64,000 bases of DNA from Flavobacteriaceae bacterium. Its GTDB lineage: Bacteria > Bacteroidota > Bacteroidia > Flavobacteriales > Flavobacteriaceae. This document shows, one piece after another, positions 7,928 through 16,479 of this stretch (position 1 is the stretch's first letter; every line of letters begins with the position of its first letter). The DNA lies in NCBI GenBank assembly GCA_013373385.1, contig JABXHX010000011.1:20013-84012 (forward strand). Direction: 5' to 3'. The position numbers and the translations under genes were made by a program. Under the pieces are notes generated by a model that was given only the letters and a program-made list of their open reading frames with translations, searched no databases and was not told the DNA's origin.

Positions 7928-8075
7928 ATTTAGAAAACATTTTTACCACCCATAAAATAAGGTATAAACCAATACCAAAACCAGCAAGTAAAACAGCAAT
8001 AATAAAGGCTATTCTAATATTTTGAGTTTTCCAACCTAATTTTCCGTGTAACCATTCACAGACTCCTAAAATCAT
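7926..8075 (-). CDS. mini PspC-domain membrane protein (49 aa)
   Basis: A short minus-strand ORF from an ATG at 8075 encodes 49 residues: an N-terminal MILGVCEWLHGKLGW segment, a short connector TQNIRIAF, and one long hydrophobic segment with glycines (IIAVLLAGFGIGLYLILWVV). This order (GVC-x-GL-like start, 'IRIAF', then G-x-G-x-x-LYLILW) is the compact PspC fold found in stand-alone small proteins. PspC-family proteins are inner-membrane proteins linked to envelope stress; a specific role here is unknown. The stop codon lies inside the recA terminator, and 28 bases separate its ATG from the stop codon of the dut gene, which lies upstream on the same strand. Confidence 0.75.
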   Translation of the reverse strand: MILGVCEWLHGKLGWKTQNIRIAFIIAVLLAGFGIGLYLILWVVKMFSK

Positions 8076-8103
8076 AATTTTTATTTTTAATAGTTAATTT
8101 ATT

Positions 8104-8535
8104 CTAAACACCAGTACTTCCAAAACCGCCAGCACCACGGTCGGTTTCATCTAAAACAGAAACTTCTTGCCAATTTACACGTTCGTGTTTTGCAATAACT
8201 AATTGCGCAATACGCTCACCATCATTTATTATAAAATCTTCATTTGATAAGTTTACTAAAATTACCCCTATTTCTCCTCTGTAATCTGCATCTACCGTTC
8301 CAGGAGAATTCAAAACCGTAATTCCTTTTTTAGCAGCTAAACCACTTCTAGGCCTTACTTGTGCTTCAAAACCAACAGGTAACGCAATAAATAATCCGGT
8401 TTTAACAATGGTTCTTTCTAAAGGTTTCAACGTAATTGAAGCATCAATATTTGCTCTTAAATCCATTCCAGCTGAGCCTTCGGTTTCGTAATTTGGTGTT
8501 GCGTGTTTTGATTTATTTATAATTTGTACGTTCAT
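8104..8535 (-). CDS. dut: dUTP diphosphatase (dUTPase)
   Basis: The 143-residue trimeric-type dUTPase shows all five family motifs in order: AGMDLRA (22-28), RPRSGLA (61-67), GTVDADYRG (79-87, with the catalytic water-binding Asp and the uracil-specific Tyr), GERIAQLV (106-113) and the C-terminal [10 protein letters not shown] (133-142) that closes over the active site. It hydrolyses dUTP to dUMP and pyrophosphate, limiting uracil in DNA and feeding thymidylate synthesis. It is two bases downstream of the flippase gene on the same strand, so the two are cotranscribed. Confidence 0.96.
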   Translation of the reverse strand: MNVQIINKSKHATPNYETEGSAGMDLRANIDASITLKPLERTIVKTGLFIALPVGFEAQVRPRSGLAAKKGITVLNSPGTVDADYRGEIGVILVNLSNEDFIINDGERIAQLVIAKHERVNWQEVSVLDETDRGAGGFGSTGV

Positions 8536-8537
8536 TT

Positions 8538-9992
8538 TTAGCGTTTCAATAATTGTTTAATAGTTGTTTTCTCTAAAAAATAGATACAGGCAAAATAACT
8601 AAAAATTGCCGATAAAGAAAACCAAAGGTTTTCTCTAAAATAAGAAAAAGAGATCCAGCTTAAACCAACTGCAAAAAATGTATAAAAACTAACCTTTTTT
8701 AATTGATACGGAACAGGATAGTGTTTTTTTCCTATCAGATAAGAGATTACCATCATAAACCCATAAGTAATTACAGTAGCCCAAGCAGAGGCAATAAACC
8801 CAATTTTAGGAATCATAATTAGATTAAAAAAAATGGTAATGACAGCACCTGTAACAGAAAAATACATTCCGTAGCTAGTTTTATCAGTAAGCTTATACCA
8901 AATAGATAAATTATTATAAACCCCTAAAAATAAATTGGCTAATAATATAATAGGGACAATATGTAATGCTTCAAAGTACTCTGGTTTTCCGAGTAAAATA
9001 GTAGCAAATAAATCTATAAAAACTACAACCACAAGCATAAAGAAAGCGCCTAGTATGATAAACCAAGTTAGTATGTTAGCATAGGTTTCTTTTGCATTTT
9101 TCTTTTCTGCTTGGTTGAAGAAAAAAGGTTCGGCACCTAAGCGAAAAGCCATAATATATAAAGTCATAAACACCCCTAGTTTATAACAGGCAGCATAAAT
9201 ACCCATTTGTTCTTTACCGATTAGATTACCTAATAATAATTTGTCTAAATTTTCATTGGTAACAAAAGCTAAACCACCTACCATAATAGGTAAACTATAA
9301 CGCAGCATTCTTTTTAATAACACCAAATCAAAAGAAAAACGAAATTTAAACACTATTGGAAACAACAGTATAAATGTAGTTGCACTAGCAATGGTTCCTG
9401 AAACAAAAATGTGAATTACTTTTGGTTGAGAGTTGTAATAATCAACGATAAAACGCGGTAAAGAAATAGTGTTTTTAATTGCATATGGTATGAACCATAA
9501 AAAGAAAACGTTAAGCAATGCAAAGATTAAAATATTTACAATTTTAAAAACAGTAAACCTAACAGGTTTATTTGTTACACGAAGGTATGCATACGGAATA
9601 ACAACTAGGGTATCTAATGTAATTGTCCAAATCAATAATTTAAAAAACAACGATGTGTTAAATCCAAAGAAAGTGGCTAGGTTATTACTATAGATTAATG
9701 TAGTGCATAGAAAAAGAAACGTTGTAAAAAGCAAGCTTAAAAAAGCAGTAGAAATCACCTTTCCTTTTTCTTTTTCTTTTGAAAAAAACCGAAAAAAAGC
9801 AGTTTCCATTCCATAAGTTAACAAAGCATTAAAGTAAGCAGCATACACATAATAATCTGTGTTTATTGCATATTTATCTGCCTGTAAAGTAGAGGTGTGC
9901 AGTTTTACTAAAAAAATATTGATGGCTCTTGGCAACACAGCCGAAATACCATAAATAACAGTGTCTTTAAAGAATTGTTTTAAACTACTCAA
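8538..9992 (-). CDS. polysaccharide flippase-like membrane protein (Wzx/MATE superfamily)
   Basis: The 484-residue protein has about 12-14 hydrophobic helices across its length and the typical N-terminal [19 protein letters not shown] helix of the PST/oligosaccharide flippase family. Such proteins translocate lipid-linked saccharides across the inner membrane. No sugar-specific neighbour tells the substrate. The start is a TTG at 9992: no in-frame ATG precedes the first helix, and a TATATTTG -7 element lies 17 bases upstream. It is followed closely by dut, and divergent from gpsA. Confidence 0.82.
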   Translation of the reverse strand: MSSLKQFFKDTVIYGISAVLPRAINIFLVKLHTSTLQADKYAINTDYYVYAAYFNALLTYGMETAFFRFFSKEKEKGKVISTAFLSLLFTTFLFLCTTLIYSNNLATFFGFNTSLFFKLLIWTITLDTLVVIPYAYLRVTNKPVRFTVFKIVNILIFALLNVFFLWFIPYAIKNTISLPRFIVDYYNSQPKVIHIFVSGTIASATTFILLFPIVFKFRFSFDLVLLKRMLRYSLPIMVGGLAFVTNENLDKLLLGNLIGKEQMGIYAACYKLGVFMTLYIMAFRLGAEPFFFNQAEKKNAKETYANILTWFIILGAFFMLVVVVFIDLFATILLGKPEYFEALHIVPIILLANLFLGVYNNLSIWYKLTDKTSYGMYFSVTGAVITIFFNLIMIPKIGFIASAWATVITYGFMMVISYLIGKKHYPVPYQLKKVSFYTFFAVGLSWISFSYFRENLWFSLSAIFSYFACIYFLEKTTIKQLLKR

Positions 9993-10009
9993 TAGAAAAA
10001 AGTCTTGTA

Positions 10010-10017
10010 CAAATATA
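10010..10017 (-). promoter_or_regulatory. -7 element for the flippase-dut operon
   Basis: On the minus strand this reads TATATTTG, a perfect TAnnTTTG, located 17 bases upstream of the TTG start. No well-spaced TTG -33 is visible. It lies within 50 bases of the divergent gpsA promoter. Confidence 0.55.
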
Positions 10018-10033
10018 ATAATTAGTTCAACTT

Positions 10034-10065
10034 TTGTGTGTTAGAACGATGTTTTCTTATTTTTG
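10034..10065 (+). promoter_or_regulatory. gpsA promoter
   Basis: TTG at 10034-10036 is followed after 21 bases by TATTTTTG at 10058-10065, a perfect TAnnTTTG. Its position rules out the TTG at 10063 as start codon and supports the ATG at 10087. Confidence 0.75.
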
Positions 10066-10086
10066 GCGTTACAAATAAATATTTAT

Positions 10087-11082
10087 ATGAGTACAAATCC
10101 TAAAATAGCAGTTTTTGGTGGAGGTAGCTGGGCAACAGCAATTGTAAAAATGTTGTGTGAAAATATGGAAACTGTCGGGTGGTATATGAGAAATAAACCA
10201 GCAATTGATTATATAAAAAAACACCATTACAACCCAAACTATTTGCGCTCTGCAGAAATAAACCCTAAACAATTAGATTTGTATGATGATATTAACAGTG
10301 CAGTTGCTCAGTACGATTTTTTAATTTTTGCAATTCCGTCTGCCTTTTTACAAAGTGAACTAAACAAAATAACAATATCTTTAGAAAATAAAATTGTGTT
10401 TTCTGCGATTAAAGGGATTGTGCCTGAAAGTGGACTTATTGTTGGAGAGCATTTTAATGAAAAATATCATATTCCGTTAAGTAATATTGGAGTAATTACA
10501 GGACCGTGTCATGCAGAAGAAGTTGCTATGGAACGACTGTCTTATTTAACACTTGCTAGTCAAGATCAAGAAAAGGCAAAAATGTTAAGTACCTACGTTT
10601 CTAGCTCTTATATAAAAACAAAAATTTCTGATGATATTATAGGTACCGAATATGCAGCAATGCTTAAAAATATTTATGCAATTGCAGCTGGTATAGCACA
10701 TGGATTGGGTTATGGAGATAATTTTCAATCAGTTTTAATGAGCAACGCCATTAGAGAAATGAAGCGCTTTATTAGAAAGGTGCATAAAATGAAACGTAAC
10801 ATTAATAACTCAGCTTATTTAGGAGATTTGCTAGTGACAGGATATTCTACTTTTAGTAGAAACAGAATGTTTGGAAATATGATTGGCAAGGGCTATACAG
10901 TAAAATCTGCTCAAATGGAAATGAGTATGGTTGCAGAGGGCTATTATGCCACAAAAAGTGCTTATCAAATTAACCAATCAAACGGAGCAAAAACGCCAAT
11001 TATTGATACGGTTTATAATATTTTATACGACGATAAAAACCCAAAGAAACAATTTGAAAAACTTACAAACAAGTTAAATTAA
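10087..11082 (+). CDS. gpsA: NAD(P)H-dependent glycerol-3-phosphate dehydrogenase
   Basis: The ATG at 10087 gives 331 residues; the upstream in-frame TTG lies in the promoter. The N-terminal Rossmann motif is AVFGGGSWATA, the substrate region includes ITGPCHAEEVA, and the helical C-terminal domain carries EYAAMLKNIYAIAAG, with the conserved catalytic Lys, and GLGYGDN. It reduces dihydroxyacetone phosphate to sn-glycerol-3-phosphate for phospholipid synthesis in the cytoplasm. It is a single gene whose stop codon overlaps the stop codon of the convergent lysC. Confidence 0.95.
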   Translation: MSTNPKIAVFGGGSWATAIVKMLCENMETVGWYMRNKPAIDYIKKHHYNPNYLRSAEINPKQLDLYDDINSAVAQYDFLIFAIPSAFLQSELNKITISLENKIVFSAIKGIVPESGLIVGEHFNEKYHIPLSNIGVITGPCHAEEVAMERLSYLTLASQDQEKAKMLSTYVSSSYIKTKISDDIIGTEYAAMLKNIYAIAAGIAHGLGYGDNFQSVLMSNAIREMKRFIRKVHKMKRNINNSAYLGDLLVTGYSTFSRNRMFGNMIGKGYTVKSAQMEMSMVAEGYYATKSAYQINQSNGAKTPIIDTVYNILYDDKNPKKQFEKLTNKLN

Positions 11083-12419
11083 TAGTGTTGTAGTTCAAAC
11101 TGCTTGGCAAACAATCCTATATTTAAAGCATTTAATGCAGCCGTTTTATCATGTGTTTTTATGAGTAGAGAAACATTGTAGTTGCTACCACCATAAGAAA
11201 TCATCCGAATAGAAATTCCTTTAAGAGAGTTAAAAATAGCGGCACTTACCCCTTCTTTGTTTTGAGAAAAATCACCCGCAACACATACGATACTTAGGTT
11301 AGTATTTATCTCTATTTTACCAAAAGGATTTAATTCTTTAACAATTTTTTCTAAGTGTAAAGTATTATCAACAGTTAACGAAACGGCAACTTCTGATGTT
11401 GTAATCATATCAATCGGAGTTTCATATTTTTCAAATACCTCAAATACTTTTTTTAAAAAACCATAAGCCATAAGCATTCGGTACGATTTAATTTTAATAG
11501 CGGTAATTCCGTCTTTTGCGGCAATTGCTGTTACGCCACTTTTTACAGATTTATTTTTAATTATGGTTCCTTTTGATGAAGGGTTAAACGTGTTTTTTAG
11601 TAATACAGGAATATTATTTTCTTTTGCTGGAATTAAACTTTGCGGATGTAAAATTTTTGCTCCAAAATAAGCTAACTCAGCAGCTTCATCAAAAGAAATT
11701 TCTTTAATAGAAAATGTGTTTTCCACAAATCTCGGATCATTATTATGCATCCCATCAATATCTGTCCAAATTTGAATTTCAGTTGCACCAATTGCTGCAC
11801 CAATTAGAGAAGCCGTATAATCACTTCCGCCACGCTGTAAATTAGAGATTTCTCCGAGCTCATTTTTACAAATAAACCCTTGAGTAATCCAAATTTTTTG
11901 ACTAAGATTTTGATTTAATATAGGAGTAATTCTTTTACTTATAAGATTAATTTTAGGCTCCTTGTTTTCATCAATTTCCATAAAATCTAAAGCAGAAATT
12001 AACGAAGAAGAAACGTTTGATTCCTCAAGAAATAACTGAACTAAGTTTGTAGATAAAATTTCGCCTTGAGCCACAATAATATTGTCTATATTGTTACTTT
12101 CTTTAGTTTCAATTAAGGTTTTTATTCCATTAAATTTAGTAGCAACAAAAGCACGAGCTCTTTCTTTATAATTTGGAGTTTTGTATAGTTCTCCAGTTAA
12201 ATTTAAATACGAATTATGTAATTGATGTACACATAACAAAGCATCATCTACTTCTCCTTTTTTAATATGATTACTAATTTGAATTAAAGAGTTTGTTGTA
12301 CCAGAAACAGCAGATAACACGACTATTTTAGGTTGTTCAGTTTGAGTAATAATTTCTACTACTTGCTGTATGCTTTTAGCTGTACCAACAGATGTTCCGC
12401 CGAATTTTAAAACAATCAT
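11079..12419 (-). CDS. lysC: monofunctional aspartate kinase
   Basis: The 446-residue protein has the kinase motif KFGGTSV at residues 5-11, a later GRGGSDYTA-like segment (LQRGGSDYTASLIG) and WTDIDGMHNNDPR, all typical of aspartokinase. The C-terminal 150 residues form two ACT units, the usual site of feedback control by lysine or threonine. There is no fused homoserine dehydrogenase. The enzyme makes aspartyl-4-phosphate, the first step to lysine, threonine and methionine; the next enzyme, asd, lies at 26 kb in this window. It is divergent from an ACT-domain gene. Confidence 0.93.
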   Translation of the reverse strand: MIVLKFGGTSVGTAKSIQQVVEIITQTEQPKIVVLSAVSGTTNSLIQISNHIKKGEVDDALLCVHQLHNSYLNLTGELYKTPNYKERARAFVATKFNGIKTLIETKESNNIDNIIVAQGEILSTNLVQLFLEESNVSSSLISALDFMEIDENKEPKINLISKRITPILNQNLSQKIWITQGFICKNELGEISNLQRGGSDYTASLIGAAIGATEIQIWTDIDGMHNNDPRFVENTFSIKEISFDEAAELAYFGAKILHPQSLIPAKENNIPVLLKNTFNPSSKGTIIKNKSVKSGVTAIAAKDGITAIKIKSYRMLMAYGFLKKVFEVFEKYETPIDMITTSEVAVSLTVDNTLHLEKIVKELNPFGKIEINTNLSIVCVAGDFSQNKEGVSAAIFNSLKGISIRMISYGGSNYNVSLLIKTHDKTAALNALNIGLFAKQFELQHY

Positions 12420-12518
12420 TTTTGTAAATTTTCAACAAAAAAACGACGAAAGGGATTGTAGTACAATTTTATTTAATATTTTTACATATTATAACAGTGT
12501 GTTTAAAATTAAACAAAA

Positions 12519-13178
12519 ATGAAAACAATTCAAGAAGCTGTAGAAAGCACCATTAGGAAAACGCCTTTTATTGAGGAAGCATTAAATGAAAAATTAATAA
12601 ATGTTTCTTCCTTAGCTAGAGTAATATTACCAGAGGTTTCTCAACTTTTGAAAAAGGAGGTAAAAATTGGTGCTGTAATGATGGCAATTAATAGGTTATC
12701 TCCAGCGAGTGAGTTGAGAATTAGAAAGAACATAAAAAAACTAGCAATTAATTTAGGAGATTTTATTGTGCGTTCAGACTTATGTGATTTTACTTTTAAA
12801 AACACACCTTCGTTATTAAAAGAAATTGCAAAAATTTTAAGCAAGTCAGCAGACAGCAATGATTATTTTTTAACAGTTTCACAAGGGATTTTCGAAACCA
12901 ACATTGTTACCAGTAAAAACCTACAAAAGTATGTCGAAGATATTTTTAAGAAAGAAACACTTATTCATAGTGTGTTAGATTTGGCTTCAATTACTATTAA
13001 ACTTCCTAAGGAAAATCTAGATCAATCAGGAGTTTATTATTTTATTCTAAAACAATTGGCTTGGGCTAATATTCCTTTGCAAGAAGTAATTTCTACCACA
13101 CACGAAATGACAATCGTGGTTAAAGAAGAAGATGTAAATGAAACATTTGCAATTTTAATGGACTTAAAACTGAATTAG
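12519..13178 (+). CDS. ACT-domain-like protein adjacent to lysC
   Basis: The 219-residue protein has no catalytic motif that I recognise. The first 65 residues form an all-helical segment (SLARVILPEVSQLLKKEVKIGAVMMAINRL) that resembles a winged-helix or dimerisation unit. Residues of about 75-145 and 150-219 look like two ACT-type beta-alpha-beta units, the second with SGVYYFILKQLAWANIPLQEVISTTHEMTIVVKEEDVNETF, closely like the second ACT unit of aspartokinases. It has no kinase domain, so an 'aspartate kinase' label would be misleading. Being divergent from lysC, it is a candidate amino-acid-sensing regulator of the pathway; this is inference. Confidence 0.7.
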   Translation: MKTIQEAVESTIRKTPFIEEALNEKLINVSSLARVILPEVSQLLKKEVKIGAVMMAINRLSPASELRIRKNIKKLAINLGDFIVRSDLCDFTFKNTPSLLKEIAKILSKSADSNDYFLTVSQGIFETNIVTSKNLQKYVEDIFKKETLIHSVLDLASITIKLPKENLDQSGVYYFILKQLAWANIPLQEVISTTHEMTIVVKEEDVNETFAILMDLKLN

Positions 13179-13720
13179 TTGCTTAAAATGTTGGTTGGAA
13201 AACCATCAATACTAGTTTGGTTTTTTTCCTTCCAATATGCTTTAATTCCTTCTTTTCCTTTTTCTATAGCCCAATCATTTAATTGATTTCGTTCACCAAC
13301 ATACTCATAATAAGGAATTGACATTCCACAAGAAGTTTGTGCGCTTTCAATTTCAATGTCATATATCTGCCTTGCTCCAGGAAGCTCAGGAAATAACGAA
13401 GCAACATCATTCCATTTAGTATCATTTGGTTTTATTTCTTTCCCTATTCCATATAAGCGCAAAATATTTGGTGCTCCTTCAAAAGAACAAAACATAATAG
13501 TAATTCTATTGTTTTCTATTAAATGAGCAGCAGTTTCGTTTCCACTACCAGTTACATTCAACCACAATACCCTATTCGGGCTGATAACTCTAAACGAATC
13601 CATTCCTTTTGGAGAAAGATTTATTCTTCCATTAGTTGGTGCAGTTGCCACAAAAAAGATTTTTTGAGCTTCAATAAATTGCTGTAATCTGGAGGTAATA
13701 GCTGGATAAAATTTTGCCAT
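13175..13720 (-). CDS. pyridoxamine 5'-phosphate oxidase-fold flavoprotein
   Basis: The start is set at the ATG at 13720 (MAKFYPAITSRL), giving 181 residues. Upstream codons lack a plausible start and overlap the promoter region of the divergent antiporter gene. The split-barrel fold is indicated by FIEAQKIFFVATAPTNGRINLSPKGMDSF and by the strand pair VLWLNVTGSGNETAAHLIENNRITIMFCSFEG, a pattern of FMN-binding PNPOx-like proteins. These oxidise or reduce small molecules with FMN or F420; the substrate is unknown. Its stop codon overlaps the end of the ACT-domain gene. Confidence 0.8.
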   Translation of the reverse strand: MAKFYPAITSRLQQFIEAQKIFFVATAPTNGRINLSPKGMDSFRVISPNRVLWLNVTGSGNETAAHLIENNRITIMFCSFEGAPNILRLYGIGKEIKPNDTKWNDVASLFPELPGARQIYDIEIESAQTSCGMSIPYYEYVGERNQLNDWAIEKGKEGIKAYWKEKNQTSIDGFPTNILSN

Positions 13721-13819
13721 AAAACAATGTTTATAAAATTGAAAGTTAATGAAAAAAGAAATGAATGACATTGGTTTTTTGTTTTAATTAGTACCTTTAG
13801 AAAAATAAAAATTTCTTTT

Positions 13820-15295
13820 ATGGAATATGGCTTTCTCTCGGTAATTCCGCCTATAGTTGCAATTGTTTTAGCATTAAGAACAAAACAAGTGTATATAGCA
13901 TTGTTGTTTGGAATCTGGTTTTCTTGGTTAATTATAAAAGGATGGAACCCACTAGATGGAACCATTGCTATGATTGAAGGAATGATTGATGTTTTTCAAG
14001 ATAAAGGAAGTACTAGAACCATAATTTTTAGCGCCTTAGTTGGAGCCTTACTAATTTTTATTCAATTTTCAAGAGGTGTAGAAGGATTTATTAATGTGTT
14101 GAATAAGAAGCTAGAGAAATATGAAAATAAAAAATCTGGTTATAGTAGAGTAATGGTACAGATTTTAGCAACATTTACAGGGTTGTTATTGTTTGTAGAA
14201 ACAAGTATTAGTTCATTAACAGTTGGTACCTTATATAGGCCTGTGTTTGATAAATTAAGAATACCAAGAGAAAAACTAGCCTATATTGCAGACTCTAGTT
14301 CTGCCCCATCCTCTATATTAATTCCTTTTAATGCTTGGGGAGCGTTTATCATGGGACTATTATTAACACAAGGAATTGATAAACCTTTTTCGGTAATGAT
14401 TTCTTCCATCAAATATAATTTTTATCCATTGTTAGCAATTGCTTTGGTATTTATTGTAATTCTAACGAAGAAAGATTGGGGAGCGATGAGAAAGGCCGAG
14501 AAAAGAACCAAAGAAACAGGGTTGTTGATGAACGAAGGTTCTAAACCAATGGTATCTGATGCGGTCACAGCTTTTCCTCCTAAAGAAGGAATCCAAGCCA
14601 AAGCTTACAATATGATTGTGCCATTATTGGTAATGGTTTGTATGATGCCAATCAATTTAATGTATACAGGTTGGAGTAGCGTAAAAGAATCGAGTTCTTT
14701 CTTAGATCATGCATCACAAGCAATTGGGCAAGGTTCTGGATCATCTTCTGTTTTATATGCGGTAATAACATCTCTTTTGGTAGCGATGATTATGTATTTT
14801 ATACAAGGAATTATGAAGCCTAAAGAAGCGGTTGATTTAACGCTAAAAGGAATTGGAGAATTGATGCCTTTGGCCTTATTAATGTTATTAGCTTTTGCAA
14901 TCGGAAACGCTTGTAAAGAATTAGAAACTGGAATTTATGTAGCAAATGCAACTAAAGAATGGTTGTCGCCAGAATTGTTACCTGCGGTAGTTTTTGTAAT
15001 TAGCTCATTTATCGCTTTTTCTACAGGAACTTCTTGGGGAACATTTGCTATTATGATGGCGATTTCAATTCCAATGGCAAATATTCATGGAGCAGATATT
15101 ACATTAGTTGTTGCTGCTACGTTGGGAGGAGGAATATTCGGAGACCACTGTTCGCCAATTTCTGATACATCTATTATTTCATCTATGGCATCTGCTAGTG
15201 ACCATATAGACCATGTAAAAACACAATTACCTTATGCTATGGTAGGAGGAATTGTAACCACTCTATTGTATTTATTGATTGGGTTTATTGGATAA
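13820..15295 (+). CDS. NhaC-family Na+/H+ antiporter
   Basis: The 491-residue protein contains about 11-12 hydrophobic segments and matches the NhaC-type antiporter domain, with FVETSISSLTVGTLYRPVFDKLRIPREKLAYIADSSSAPSSILIPFNAWGAF split over two helices and the C-terminal signature FSTGTSWGTFAIMMAISIP and GDHCSPISDTSIISS. The charged and polar residues in those segments are typical for ion exchange in this family. It likely extrudes Na+ in exchange for H+ across the inner membrane, although amino-acid/proton exchange is known for relatives. TACCTTTA at 13791-13798 resembles a -7 element. A 70-residue membrane protein follows five bases downstream. Confidence 0.85.
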   Translation: MEYGFLSVIPPIVAIVLALRTKQVYIALLFGIWFSWLIIKGWNPLDGTIAMIEGMIDVFQDKGSTRTIIFSALVGALLIFIQFSRGVEGFINVLNKKLEKYENKKSGYSRVMVQILATFTGLLLFVETSISSLTVGTLYRPVFDKLRIPREKLAYIADSSSAPSSILIPFNAWGAFIMGLLLTQGIDKPFSVMISSIKYNFYPLLAIALVFIVILTKKDWGAMRKAEKRTKETGLLMNEGSKPMVSDAVTAFPPKEGIQAKAYNMIVPLLVMVCMMPINLMYTGWSSVKESSSFLDHASQAIGQGSGSSSVLYAVITSLLVAMIMYFIQGIMKPKEAVDLTLKGIGELMPLALLMLLAFAIGNACKELETGIYVANATKEWLSPELLPAVVFVISSFIAFSTGTSWGTFAIMMAISIPMANIHGADITLVVAATLGGGIFGDHCSPISDTSIISSMASASDHIDHVKTQLPYAMVGGIVTTLLYLLIGFIG

Positions 15296-15300
15296 ATATT

Positions 15301-15513
15301 ATGGATATTTTTAATTTATTAATTGGATTATCTCTAAGCGTGTTGGGTTCTTATTATTTATACTATCTCTACACAAATAGGAGTAATAATAAAAGAGAAG
15401 AAAACTTTAAATACAGTTTGATGCATTATGATATAAAAATAGCAGGGACAGTAATTGTTTTTATTATGATAGGAGTTATAACGATTTATAGAGAAATAAA
15501 AATGCTTTTCTAG
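15301..15513 (+). CDS. small two-helix membrane protein
   Basis: The 70-residue protein has two hydrophobic segments (IFNLLIGLSLSVLGSYYLYYLY and IKIAGTVIVFIMIGVITIY) separated by a charged loop (NRSNNKREENFKYS). Similar small proteins of about this size are frequent in Flavobacteriaceae, but none has a known function. It starts five bases after the antiporter stop, so it shares the transcript. Its stop overlaps the stop of the convergent 131-residue gene. Confidence 0.65.
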   Translation: MDIFNLLIGLSLSVLGSYYLYYLYTNRSNNKREENFKYSLMHYDIKIAGTVIVFIMIGVITIYREIKMLF

Positions 15514-15905
15514 TTTAATAATATCCCACGCTTATTTAATTGTGGAATCATACGCAACGCACCTTCTTTAATGGTATTTTGCTTAAATAAAAAGGTTTTA
15601 TCTAGCAAAGTGTTTCCTTCAAAGAAACTCACTTGAAAACGATTATTCAGTTTAAACAATTCAGGCTGAATAAACTCAACTTTAGCAAAAGAATTCGCCG
15701 GAAGTTTGTCTATTTTTTTACGTAACAACGAAGTCGTTTTTGTTTCAGAAAATCCTTGAGAAACTATTACAACCATTTCTAAATCAATAGCTTTTTTGTT
15801 GATGATATAAATGTTCCAATCGTCTGTTTTATAAATATCATTGTATTCATAAACTACCGCCATTTCTACATCGGTAACTTCAGGAATTTGAATGTCTTTT
15901 TTCAA
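15510..15905 (-). CDS. conserved hypothetical protein of the pheS operon
   Basis: The 131-residue cytoplasmic protein is read from a TTG at 15905: the frame is closed by a TAG two codons upstream and no ATG is available before residue 15. The start MKKDIQIPEVTDVEMAVVYEYNDI fits what is known of the family in Flavobacteriaceae, where it commonly lies next to pheS. No enzymatic motif is visible; predicted strands suggest a small beta-rich fold. It begins three bases after the stop of the 189-residue gene, which in turn follows pheS, so all three are probably one operon. Confidence 0.65.
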   Translation of the reverse strand: MKKDIQIPEVTDVEMAVVYEYNDIYKTDDWNIYIINKKAIDLEMVVIVSQGFSETKTTSLLRKKIDKLPANSFAKVEFIQPELFKLNNRFQVSFFEGNTLLDKTFLFKQNTIKEGALRMIPQLNKRGILLN

Positions 15906-15908
15906 AAT

Positions 15909-16478
15909 CTAATTACTTTTTTTAGCAGAGCTTAGTGAGTAGTATGTTCTGTATTTTTTACAGTTTAAAGCCAAATAATGATTTAAATTTTTCATTACAG
16001 CTCCAGGAGAAGAGAAAGTTTTTAAAAGTTTCTTTTGATTTTTTTTTAGTAAAGGAATCACAATACGATTAATATCTTTTTCAGAAACATTATTTAAAGG
16101 CTTCAATTTTTTACAAATTTGATTTCCAATACCTATAATGACGGGTTGAAATTTTTGGTTTTTATCAATGAAACTCTCCATTAATAAGATATTATAAGTA
16201 TCGCAAGAAGAAGCTAATTTTAAATTAATTTTTGACCAATAAGCTTCATTTATATTCCCTTTTTTATCAGCAATATTTGTTGCTATTTTGATTAAAGATG
16301 GGTCTTTTGTTAAAATTTTTAGAGTACATTTTTTTAAAACCTCTCTTAATGTTCCACTTTCCTTTTCTATACAAGAACATAAGGAGTTTGAAAAATTAGT
16401 AATTTGTTTTTTTTCGCTTTGTGAAAACACAGAAAACAAACAAAAAAGCAAACAGAAAGTAGTAATCTTTTTTTTCAT
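15909..16478 (-). CDS. secreted hypothetical protein of the pheS operon
   Basis: The 189-residue protein has an N-terminal signal peptide (MKKKITTFCLLFCLFSVFSQ) with a likely cleavage after Ser19, giving a periplasmic or exported helical protein. Several Cys (in NSLCSCIEK, KKCTLK, ASSCDTY, NQICKK and ALNCKKY) could pair as disulfides. I do not recognise a domain with a known activity. It starts one base after the pheS stop codon. Confidence 0.65.
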   Translation of the reverse strand: MKKKITTFCLLFCLFSVFSQSEKKQITNFSNSLCSCIEKESGTLREVLKKCTLKILTKDPSLIKIATNIADKKGNINEAYWSKINLKLASSCDTYNILLMESFIDKNQKFQPVIIGIGNQICKKLKPLNNVSEKDINRIVIPLLKKNQKKLLKTFSSPGAVMKNLNHYLALNCKKYRTYYSLSSAKKSN

Positions 16479-16479
16479 C

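Noticed and set aside
10063..10086. Upstream TTG start for gpsA
   Set aside because: The TTG overlaps a perfect TAnnTTTG promoter element, so it would not be transcribed.
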